Below, in pieces: positions 40,901 to 52,900 of a stretch of DNA of 64,000 nucleotides (position 1 is the first letter of the stretch; every line of letters starts with the position of its first letter). A program made the translations under genes and the position numbers. The notes under the pieces were generated by a model. That model saw nothing but the letters and a program-made list of their open reading frames with translations, did not search any database and was not told where the DNA came from. Where the stretch lies: contig JANEZZ010000478.1 in the NCBI GenBank assembly GCA_026122225.1, positions 596,102 to 660,101 of the forward strand. The letters are read 5' to 3'. The DNA comes from Heloderma charlesbogerti. Its lineage: Eukaryota > Chordata > Lepidosauria > Squamata > Helodermatidae.

Positions 40901-43900
40901 AACCTATCTGCTGCTGCAGAGAGCTCCAATATTAGAACCTCCAAAGCCCCAGCAGCATGAGCCCAGCAGGATGGAAGAGAAATGGATTGTCAAGTTTTCT
41001 TTTTGTTAACTATTTCCCCCAGATTCCTATGGAATCACATACCCAAGGACTCCATTTTACTTTTCAGTGACCTTGACTCTTTTCAGTATTCTCAGATGCC
41101 AATGACTCTTTGCATAAACCCACAAAGCTCCTGGTATCCTACTTTCACTGTCACACCACATGCAGAGGTGGAAATCAGCAGTCAAGACTTATCATGCATT
41201 ACTGGAATGCATAAATCTGGCAATCATTATTGTCAGAGCAATAATGCTTTAACTGTAGGATGGGTTTTCCCAAAGATTAAGAATCTAGATTATAAATCTC
41301 TAGTAAACAGTACTTCAGAGTTTGGTAGGCTCCTGACAAGAGTAAGAGGAATACCTCGCCTACCTTATTGCTGGCTAAATTCAGTGCCCCAAACCTACAT
41401 GTTGTGTTAATCATATGGTTACCAAATATGTCAGTGTATTTTTTATTTAATACTAGCTGAAGGGGTGGTGTGATTTTCATTAGGACAGCAGCACATGGGG
41501 AGGGGAGGTTTAACCCAATGAACATCACTACCTGCTGTGCCAATTAGATTGAGAAAAAGGACCCTTGCCTCTCAGCAGCTTTCAATACTATCAACAGTGG
41601 TATCCCTCTAGAGACGTTAGATGAGGAAGGTGTTGGAGACACAGCTCTGGGTGACCAATCCCAGGAAGTGATGCTGGGGGATTTCTTCTCAACCTTCACA
41701 TTTACACTTTGGAGCCCAGAAGGCTCTATTGTATCACCTCATGTTATTAACATCTATGTGAAACTGCTGGGTGAGGTCATCTGGAGATTTGGACTGATGT
41801 GTCACCAATATGCAGATGACACCCAGCTCTATTTCTCTTTTTCTTCTAACCTAGGTGAGGCAGTGGGTGTGTTAAATCAGTGCCTGGTCACAGTAATGGA
41901 CTAGATGAGGGCCAGTAAACTGAAGCTCAATCCAGGCAAGTTGGAGGTATTCCTAGTGAGTGAGTCTTGTTCCCCATTCTTCGGGGGGGGGGGGAATACA
42001 TTCCCTATCAAGGATCAAATGCACAGTTTAGAGGTACTTCTTGATCTGGTTTGTCACTAGAGGCTCAGGGAGCCTCTATGGCTCTGAGCACGTTTTATCA
42101 GCTTAGGCCAACAGCTACCCTACTTGGGCAGACATAGCCTGGGTTCAGTTATCTGGTGACTGCCCATCTGGATTGCTGCAATGCACTGTACATGGGCCTT
42201 ATTACTGGGTGGCATATAAATGTGGTAAATAGCTAGATTTCTGGCTTCTGACTCTTGAACTGTTTGATCAAACCTATTTCCTTTCTGCAGAGAACTGAAT
42301 ATGGACCAAAGGCTCTCTTGATAGCCTTACCATTCTGCAATGGGCAGCACTCCTTCAAGAGCTTTAGCCTTGAGTAAGACTTGAACAAGGACTTGAACAC
42401 CTTTTGGGTGCTGGAGAGAAGATAAAATATTGAATCATAAGAATTCTTACCTGATTTAAGCCGCAATATTTTGAAATGCCATCCACTAGCTCTGACATCA
42501 ACTGCACTTCATGCGACTTCTTATTATTCATGAAATCATCTGTTTTCATCTCTACATCTGATCAAACAGAAAAATGCAATTAGATTAAAGATGATTGAAC
42601 TTTACGGTTTTTTAGTAAATGCGCAACTTGTTATAGAAGTTTTGAAAAGCCCTTACTGATCTCTATCAGTAAATTTCAGTTTTGCTTTGTACTGGCTAGT
42701 TTTCAATAAAGAAATGAGATAATGTTCAATTATATTCTTGAGCTAAAAAGAAAGTTAGGAAAAACTGTATATTACAAGTCTCAAAAGAATAAATGAAAAA
42801 TGTCATTACAAAATAAATCACGTATTTAGTGGCCTTTTACAAAGTATATAATGTCATTTTGAAGATTTATATTTATTTACAATTACATCTCATTTACAAA
42901 CTACGACCAAGCATAGTTCGCGAATGTGAGTTTTGGTGTTTGTTTAAATTCCTCCCTAGATACCTACGTGAGGTGATATACATGCATGATATAGATGCAC
43001 TTGGGCATACATCTTCTGTAGTCCAGAGAAATACGTCTATCAATAATGCTGCAAACCAATGACAACATGCTTGTAATGCAAGGGTTTTATTTCCATCTCC
43101 AAGGTGTCTGTTTATCAAAGATCTTAAAAAACAATGCAGGCCCACATGTCCCATAATTATTCACATCAGTTGGTCTGCTGCACAGATGAGGGTCAAAAAC
43201 ATATGACACCACTTGATCTGCCTTCACAGGTTAGAATAGGAACAAAGAGGGTGCTAATAAATTTATTTATTTTATTTATTGCATTTATACCCCACCCTTT
43301 TTCCTCTTGCAAGGAACCCAAGGCGGCTTACATTATCCTCCTCCTCTCCATTTTATCCTCACAACAACAAGCCTGTGAGGTGGGTTGGGCTGAGAGTGTG
43401 TGACAGGCCCAAAATCACCCAGTGAGCTTCCATGGCCGAGCGGGGACTAGAACCCGGATCTCCCAGCTCCTAGTCCAACACTCTTGCCACTAACCACACT
43501 GGCTCATGTCTGTGTCAGTGCTGCCCATATTGTTTAAGTGGCACACCATGCTGATCTGCTCTGTTAAATGGTAACTCCCCTCACCTGTGCAAGATACCAG
43601 CAAGAAGAGCAGCACTGGCATGGAAACTAGGGATGTTGCAAGTAATTTGAAAAAGTGTTCATAACAGCTAGCACCTCGTGAGCAGGTACGGCCATGGCCC
43701 ACACGCCACGTGTCTGCTGCAATCATCACCACAGCTTTTCCCCTCTTCTACTGCCATCCCAAGGGCCCCAAAATTTAGCTGGCGCAGAAAAATGGGAAGG
43801 CAGTGGCTCCAGCAAAACGGTTCTTGCCCATGAGGGCATTGGAACTAAATGTCCCTGGAACATGAAACTAATCATGTCATTTCCACCAAGATTAGAACTG

Positions 43901-46900
43901 CCACCATCACCTTCTCCTTTTGCCCCATATAAGTTTTAAGCCCCTTCAAGAGCAGGAGAACAAGAAGGTGGTGGCAGCAAAGGTGGTGGCAGGTACTTTG
44001 AGCACCTGTGTTTGCACATGTTCACTTGAAGTACACGAAGAACATCAATCCTTTGTGCGCACTTGTTTGGAGCGCATGCAAAGGATCAAGCCCTTCAGGG
44101 AAAACAAGAGGAATGCATGTGCATCCATAATGGAAACTTTCTGCACTTTAATCATACATTAAAACCAATCCACAAGGTGATCCATGCAGTGGAGCAAATC
44201 CACATAATACAGAAATGTGGGATGCAGCCCTTAGGTCTTTACCTCAAGAAGAACTGTTCACTTTGGCAGGGTGAAAACCCCCAGCTTTCTATTTTGGCAG
44301 AATCGCTTTGATTATCCCTGGAGATGAAAGGATTAAAAGGTGATGAAAGAACCTGACCTCAGTTTCTCACTTTGGACTCTTGGCAGCAATCAACAGAAGC
44401 CTTTGAAAACTTTATGGAATAACCACTAGCTCCCTATACATTGACCGTTGCAGGAAAAGACACTGAATATTTTGTATGCTTGCAAGAAACATAACAGTTT
44501 GCAGTCTTTAGAAAGATGCATGCCCTCCTTCTTGCACTCCATACATTACTGTCATTTGTCAAAAAACTGATCATCAGGTTGTAACTCTATTTATTCTTTA
44601 ATAAGAACATGCTGGGAATGATGCCCAAAACATTGTGCTTATTTAAAAGCATACTGAAAACTGGATTGTGATCATGAGCATCTTGAGATGTTCCATCCCA
44701 AAGTCCAAGAGGCATGTACTTTTGAACATCTGGTAGTATGTACAAACTGTCAGCATACAATAAAGATTTTATCAATTGACAAATAGTGTCATAAAATTTA
44801 ACACAACAACAAAATATGAACAAGGAACAAGTGTGCCATATCTTTTTCTGTGTTTTTCTATCTATTTTTGAAATACATGTGAGAAAAGCTTGATTAAAGT
44901 TTAGGTTCCCCTAAGCACTGGCTAGGCTCCAAAGGGTTGCATTAAAAAGTTCTGCATGTGAAATGAGGCTTTTCTACCTTCGCTTCTCATTTCAGTCCCT
45001 TGCATTTCCTGAAATGCTGGTCAGGGTACCTCCCAGAACAGGATTCAATGCAGTACAAAGTGCTGATGGAAAGGAAAATCAGTAAACCCTATACACACAT
45101 TTTGTATCCTATTTATAGGGGGGTACTACTGAGGACTGTTCTTAAAAAAATATTATAGCAATAATTATATTTCATTAAATGCATTAAAGCCACAAAATTA
45201 TGTGTGTGTTCAGTGGCATTTATCCAGTTGTGATAGCATGAGGTACAACCACCTCATTAATGCACTTAGGGTGCAATCCTAACTCGGAGGCGACCACCTA
45301 TCCGATACAGGGCAGGAGAAGCACAGAGGGGATTGTTCCCTCTGCGCTTCTCCTGTCCTGTATTTGCGGCTAAACAGCCGATTTCAGCCATCTAGCCATG
45401 GGAAGGCACAGCGGACGAGGAGACTGCCGGATGACACACTGGATGTGTCATACAGGGATTTCCATTTTCCCCACCCAGGAACGCCCCCCGAAGTGCCCCG
45501 TTTTGGCTGCTCAACGCTCCTCTTCCGAGCCTGGAGCTTGGGGCTTTTCCACGCTGCCTGCGGTCTCCAAGGTCGGTTCCCAGAAAACCTCATATCCTAT
45601 GGCCATCTAGCCACTGACTAGCAGTCATAGGATTGCTCCCTTAATTAGCTAAGGCTTCCAACAGACAGATAACTCCAGGTTCAGAGTCCTCCGTCTATCC
45701 TATGCCATGCCAGCAAGAGCCAGACAGGGCAAGAGGAGGACAGAGGCAATTTCACTTCTGTTCCCCTTTTTAAAATACAAAAAGCAGCTAGCTATGCCAA
45801 AGAGCCTGTTTAGCTGACTTATCTTTCAGTGGGTACGGCTGGAGAGGCTAAAGGATACTGTGCAACCCAGCCTCTTTTCTCCCCTCCCCTCAGCAAGCCC
45901 CCTTTTCTCCCTCTCCAACTTCTCTTATGAGCAGCTGTGACCTCATAAGAGAAGCTATCCATGGTGGTTGGAAGGGGGGAATGAGGGCAGATCTATGATT
46001 GGATCTCCTCCTCCATGCTCATAGCTCTGTTGATGGGCACGGAGGAGATCCACAGCATCCTATGGTGCCCCAGGCACTGTCTAGGGGACATAGGATTACT
46101 TTCTTAATAACATTAATTTACACACCAAAATACTCTGCTTCAAATGCAGTACTTTTAGGATAAAGGTACTTATCAGATATTATAATATCAATTATTGCTA
46201 GCCCACCTGATTTCATGAAGTCTGAAAGTATACTGACGTTTGGCCTGAAAGGTGCCAATAATAAGACAAATCAGTAATACCAAATATCATGCCCAGATAT
46301 GGATATAAATTTCTTTTCTGCAGAATAATCTTGGGTTGGATCCAGACTACAGTAGTTGAAAATAGTTCCCATTGAAATCAGTTAATCACTTAAGTTAAGT
46401 CATTGCTAACTTTTCATGTTGATTTCAATGGGATCTAAATCCAAGGTCTGGATGGATCCAACCCCTTATTACCAAACCATTTTAAATCCAAACAACTGAT
46501 ACTTGAAGGAGGCAGTTTCAAAGATGCTTTGGTTGCAGAATGTTGAAGCACTCTATAGTTCCATTGATGTTTCATGAGTCTAGTGATCTTTGGGGATATA
46601 GAAACAGCTGCAACTTAATTTTTAAGAAGAAAAAGACACTTTTGTAAATGTAACCCTAGCAATGGATAACGTGTTTCTAAGCTATTTCAGTTATTTCTAA
46701 AACAGTCTGTGCAGCTCTTCAAAGTAATCTCTGAGGCATATTTTTCTTCTTATGATAAGGAAAATCATGAAAAACACATGTAAGAATTTTCAGCACAGTA
46801 TGTTTGAATGTTGTAAAATTCCTCTCTGTGTGCAAGTTCCTTTTTCAAAACAATGCAATTTGTTCAAGAACATTTCTCAACAGTTAACAGATGTGCCTCT

Positions 46901-49900
46901 TTTCTGGAATACAGAAATGAGTCTAGGAAAGTCTGGAAAACATTCAACATTTAAAGGTCCCAGCGATCATATGAAAAGACCTTATTACAATGCTGAATTT
47001 TGGTATTGGCCTCACCAGTGACTGCCAAGCAATTCCATTCTGGTTAATGAGCTTTCTGTTAATATTAAATACAAGACATTTTTGATACAGTTTGTTCCGT
47101 TTTTATAATTTCAGATTATATTACAATTATGTGTCCATTTACAATAGATCTCTCTACCATTCTCTGCAAGTTTTAACATATTAAGATAGGAAGAAAGTCG
47201 GCAGTTGTGAAAAGGTAAGCTGGTCCCAATTGCCAAGGGGCAGCTAAAAACTGAGTGTGAAGTTGAGAATGTAGGACCAAGATGTAAGAAGCATTAAATA
47301 TGACATTACTACTGGCACAGTACAAGAACCATGTTACTAACTCTGTTGTCTCGGTATGGTTTTGACTGCTTTCATTTTTTGAACAGCAGTCCCCAGTACA
47401 GTTCCAAAAGCAATTTGACATGTAAAATTCAGGGTGGATACTCTTCAAGGAAAAGAAATCGGATGTTTTGCTGGGGTTATATATATAAAAAAATCACATA
47501 CAGCCAAAAATATGGCTAGCGAAATTTAAACTGATGAACAAAAGTAGGAGGTGCCAGTATTGACAATCAAGGAGATAACTAAGACTGCAGTCCTCAGCAG
47601 ATTTACCTTGGGAATAAACCCCATTGAACACAGTAGGATTTTGTTCCAAGTAGACATTAATAAGATTGCATTGAACATAAGTTTTAGAATAGATGTTTCT
47701 GGATTGCTTAGAGAAAAGACACAGCAATTGTAAAAAAGAACAAAGGAATATTGTGTATGCAAAGCAAGAGTAAATGAATAGTAAGGAGAAGGATTTAAGA
47801 AGATATACAAAGGTATTCCAAAGGTATAATTTACCAGATCTTGACTGCTGTTTCCTGTTCAGTGTTTCAAGCATCTGTTCTAAAGGGGTACACACTCCAA
47901 GGTTTGGCATGGAGTAGTATTTTGCAGCTAGAGCAAAAGCCTGCACATTGACCAGCCTCTGAGAATTTTCACAGAAAATGTTGCGAAACTCACAGCCATC
48001 TGTGTAGAAAGAAGAGGAAAACAGTCAATAGTAATGAAAAAGTGGCATGGGCAAAAAAAGAAAGAAAACATCAATAACAGAGAAAGACTCTTGCTTACAT
48101 TAACTGATTTTATATTGCTTCATATTTTAATTTTACTTAACAGAATCTGCATAGCAAGCTAGATCAACTATTCCCTGCATTCTCCCTCAGAAGACTTAGA
48201 ACACTCATTTTTGTCTTGTTTATAATCCACTTGTCTAAAATGAATATCTTAACAATCCACACCCTACTCTAATCATACAATATATGTGGCAAATGGAAGG
48301 ACATGGCTACAATTTTATGCCTTTTTGACTCTTAGTGCAATCCTATGCATGTTTAGACAGAAAAGAAGTCCTACAATTCACAGCATGCCCTAGTCAGCAT
48401 GGCTGGCTGGAGCGATGCTGGGAGCTGTATAGCTTTTTTCTGTTTAGACATGCATAGGATTACACCCTAAGAATGTTGTGAGTGCATGGAACTTGCTCTT
48501 CCCTATCCCAATATACTCTACTTCGCAAGTCTGCAGTAGAAGGTAGCAGGAACATGACCCTGCTATTTGGGACATGGATTACTAAATTAGTAATTCTAAA
48601 ATAACTTATTCACTCAGGAAACTATACAAACACTTGCATTTTCTCTACTATAACTGTTAAGAGCTTTTCTCTACATGCTCTTGTTGTATGAACTTGGTAC
48701 ATCGATAAAGGTGTGAAATTGGTTGATGATAGAAATCATGATGGAACATAACATAGGAGCAGGTGTAGGTGGGACCCAAGCCATGTAAAGTCACAGGATT
48801 CAAACGTCTGTGGCTCCTAACCAAAGAAAGAACAATGCCTGTATGTATGAAACTGCTTTGGCTCCATTACAACTTTGTAGGCTTTCAAGGAAAATACATT
48901 TGCCCCCCAAAAGCATCAAGAGTGATTATTCACAGATGTAATTAATCATTCATGCGTCATTGTATATTGTGTCTTTTGTAACTTTTTGAACACTTGAGGC
49001 AGAAGAGCCAGCATAGGTGGAAGAAGTGATCTGATATAGTTAGATTACCTTCTGTTCACTGGAATGCTTCCGTATAGTTTAAATATTTTCTTTACATTTG
49101 ACGAATGCTTAACATACTGCCACTGATTTACCATGAAGCAGGATGCAGGTTATATACTGAAAAGGCCACATTTGCCCAAAACAGTAAGCCAGAAATTGTA
49201 TTGGTAATAAACAAACATGCTAGTGCCTGATACCTGATCACTCTCCACTTGGCTCCTCATGCAGAGTTAAGTGGCTAAGGGCGCAATCCTATGGGGATAG
49301 GCGGCTGCCTCCAAACTCAGAGGCGACAGCCTAGCCAATGCAGGGCAGAAGAAGCACGGAGGGGATTGTCCCCTCCATGCTTCAGCTGCCCTGCATTTGC
49401 AGCTAGACAACCAATTTTGGCTGTCTAGCCGTGGGAAGGCGGAGTGGGGGAAGCAGCTGCCGGACAACACATAGGATGTGTTGAAAAGCCAGATTTCAGT
49501 TTTGGACATAACACATAGGATGTGTTGAAAAGCCAGATTTCATTTCCGCCTTCCCCGCCCCAGAATGCCCGCCAGAATGCCCCATTTTGCCGCTCCGTGC
49601 TCCTCCTCCAAGCATGGGGCTGTTCCAAGCTGCCTGCGAGGCAGTACGGAAAGGGGGGAAGGTCAGTTCTTTGGGAAACTTGGGAAACACGGAGCATGGG
49701 CTCCGAGGTTGGTTCCCAGAAACTGACATATCCTCTGGCCATCTAGCTGCTGACTAGTGGCCATAGGATTGCTCCCTAAAGTAACCAGGAACTTACCAGC
49801 AATAGAAGGCTTAGTGTTATGTCCAAAACTGAAATCTGGCTTTTCACTCCTCTTAAAAGCCAGAATCTGGAAGCCTAGGAAGGACAAGCCAGGTGTCTCG

Positions 49901-52900
49901 GTTGAGATGGAATGGTAAACTTCCTATCACTGGCATGTTCCTGGTTATCTTCGCTCCCATTTGCAGAAGAACCCAAGTGTAAGCAATTGGGTAGTGAGCA
50001 CCAGCATTTATTGATTTGATTTGTATCCTCCCTTTCTACAAAAAAGGGCACTAAAGGTGGCTTAAAAGCATAATTAAAATTGATTAAAACAATAAAATAC
50101 ATTAAACTACAATAAAAACAAAAATTAATCTATTACAGAATAAAAAATTAAAGAAACAGCACCCAACCCAACAGACCCGCTTACAGGCCAAAGACTTTCT
50201 TGAATAAAGCATTCCTTGCCTGCCAAGAGACAGCAGAGAGGGAGTGTACCTAGAGAACCTGCTTGCTCATTTCTTATATGTCAAAATTCTCAGCAATTTT
50301 GGCGTACCAATTTTTGCAAACATGCCCAAAGAAGCAAAAACTTTAAAACAGAAGGGTGCAGGCGTACATTTTCTTAAACACACAAACACAATTACATTTT
50401 TACATTCTGAAATGGAAAATGGAAAATAACCTCTTAGCTAGCTAGCTCACTTCTGATATTCAAACAAACAGAGGCAGTCTTCCTACGAAAAAGGAAAGTT
50501 AAATGCTCACAATAAAGTTAATAAAATAAAATGCAGAGGGATGATCCCTTTACTTCAAAGCTTGATGTGAATCAACAGAGACTGGATACACAGAAAAAGA
50601 TTTCATCACCTTTGACAAATCATGCTGTGAGTTCTGATAAGTAGAAACAAAGCCACAGCTTGAAACTCCTAGAACATATATACTAAGCAACTACAATGCC
50701 TACTGGTATAAAACAGAAACCAAAGGGAGTAATCCTATGGTCACTAGACATTGTCTAGAGGGCCATAGGATTTTTCGGTTTCTGGGAACCGTGCTCCCCG
50801 TCCCCTCACCTACCCCCTCGTGGCTGGGGCAGTTCTCTCCATGCTAGCTACGTATGTCTCCACGCTCAGAAATGGAGCGCGGAGATGGGGAAAAGGAGAC
50901 GGTCCCTGGAGGGGGAAGGTGACTGCAGAAGCTGCACTACGCAGCTTCCCATGTGCCATATGGCCTCCTCCCCTCCTCCTCCAAAGCTCCCCAGCTTTAC
51001 AGGCAAAACCATCTGTCTAGCCAAAAGTGCAGAGCAGCTGGAGCATGAAGACAAGCATCGCACTGGATAGTCTTCAGCCTCCAAGTTCAGAAGCTGACAA
51101 CGATCTTCATACGATTGCACTGTAAAATACTGCCCATAGGGGCAGCAGAACAGTAAACTGTTAAGCATACAGAGAAAACTATTTTTCATCTACAAAAGGA
51201 AAGGAACAGGATGCTGGTCTCAAAAAGACTAGACATCAACAATGTAAGTAAGGTTATTGCTACAACCATTACACCCAAAGAGAAGTCAATAGGACAGTAC
51301 TGAAGAGACACTACAAATCCAAAATGTTCTCCACAAACTTGGAAAAGCAGAGGCTTGGCCCCCAAGTTTACCTTGGATCCATCTCATTTGCTATGGCAAG
51401 AAAAGCAGATGAGGCAAACACTTCAATGAACAGTGACGCTTAGACTGTAATTCTATGTACACTTACTTAGGAATAACCCTGAATTGCAGTGCATGATCTG
51501 TGAAATGAGGCACAGGGCTCGGGACAGAGAAACCAGCATGAAATGAAAAGCTACTGAAAATGGTAGAGCGGGAGAAAGAATAAGAAAGTTGGCAATCCCT
51601 GCCCTGGAACAAAAGGAGACTTCTTTAATCCAGGGTGGCAATATTTGGTTGCCTGGAAAATTTAGCAATAAGTCTTGTATATTCACTGCACTCCTTTCTT
51701 CAAGAAACCCATAACACCTTGTTTATTTGTTTATTTATAGCCTACCTTTTTACCAAAAAAAATGACACTCAAGGCGGCGTACATGAGGCTCCCAAGTATT
51801 ATCATCCAAAGCAGAGGTGCAAAACCAGTTTTGGATGGGGGAGTTGAATGACCCCCACCAACCCAGCTCTCTGATACAATGTCATGTGGGCATGACTGCA
51901 CCCACCTAACATGATTTGCTCCCTGGCAGAAGTGTTGGATGGATCATCAGGCTTCAGAGCATGCAGGTTTTCCTGGTTCACGAGCAGTAAAGCTGAAACA
52001 AGTGAGTCCTCTCTTCTCCTCTGATGGAGGAGAAAAGGGGACTCAGAGGGCTCTACCCCAGCTTCACCCACCCTGCCTGCTCCCCCAAAGCAGAGCTAGT
52101 CAAGTCCCCTTCGCACACGGGATATTTTAATCCCCAGCATCTCTAGATAGAGCATGAAAACCTCCTGCCTAAAAAGGCTTCCTATGTTTGTGTGGAGAAC
52201 TCATTCACACAGTTGTCCATCATACAGGGGAGGCACAGTCCCCTCTACACATTTTTCAGTGCATGGAGGGTATCATGCATACCCTGTTAGGTTAGCTCCA
52301 TCTATTACTGTTGCGAATGGTCTCCGTGCATACTTTCACATACATGTGAGCTTTGCATAGAAATACCTCTTGCATTTCAGGGCCATTTACTGTTTCACCA
52401 TACTTTTTCCTCTGTACACATGAGCGAATGCACGCGTGGGCTCATTTCCCCAAATGATGATTAACATTTCGCTTGAGTTTATGGCTCAAGTCATTTGCCT
52501 TTTCTCATTAGCTTTTCGTTTTAGTGTTAGTGTCCCCCTCTCAGGCCACTTGGCACCCGGACGCAACTCTGGCCGCCGCCAGCCTTTGGCTGAAACCAAC
52601 ACCGTACGGCGGCCTTCCTCCCCAGCCCAACCTGGTATCCTCTGGACTAGAACCCCCATAATTACCAGCCAGGCCAGGAGTGATGGGAGTTGTAGTCCAA
52701 CGCCTACGGAGGGCGCCAGGCCGAGGGAAGGCTGCCATACGTTTCAACAACTTCCTCGGCAGCGTGAAGGCTCTTACCGGCGGCCTCCTCCAAAGGGCGC
52801 TGTGGAGGCGGCTCTTCGAGGAGCTGCTTAAGCCTCTCCCCGCTCAGCGCTTCCAGCACCGTCTCCGGGGGAAGCGCCACCATCTTCTCCCACAGGCCTC

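Larger units (their letters stand above)
30946..42450. other. METTL25 intron 3
   Basis: Contains the 31115 MITE, the CR1, the MIR-like SINE and L2 pieces. 36070-37690, 39000-39680 and 39720-41550 show nothing definable. 37690-38210 and 38540-38980 have long frames and repeat-like texture but match no family I can name. Confidence 0.6.
42558..47834. other. METTL25 intron 2
   Basis: Contains the tRNA SINE (43256) and miniature elements from 45269. 43510-45260 and 46470-47580 show nothing recognisable. Confidence 0.65.
48000..52777. other. METTL25 intron 1
   Basis: Contains MITE 48335, elements B and C, SINE tails and the hAT-like piece at 52600. 48480-49270, 50150-50720 and 51800-52530 show nothing further. 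CpG density rises from about 52540 towards the promoter. Confidence 0.65.

Noticed and set aside
45364..45621. 85-codon frame and overlapping minus frame
   Set aside because: Inside miniature element A; not conserved in element B.
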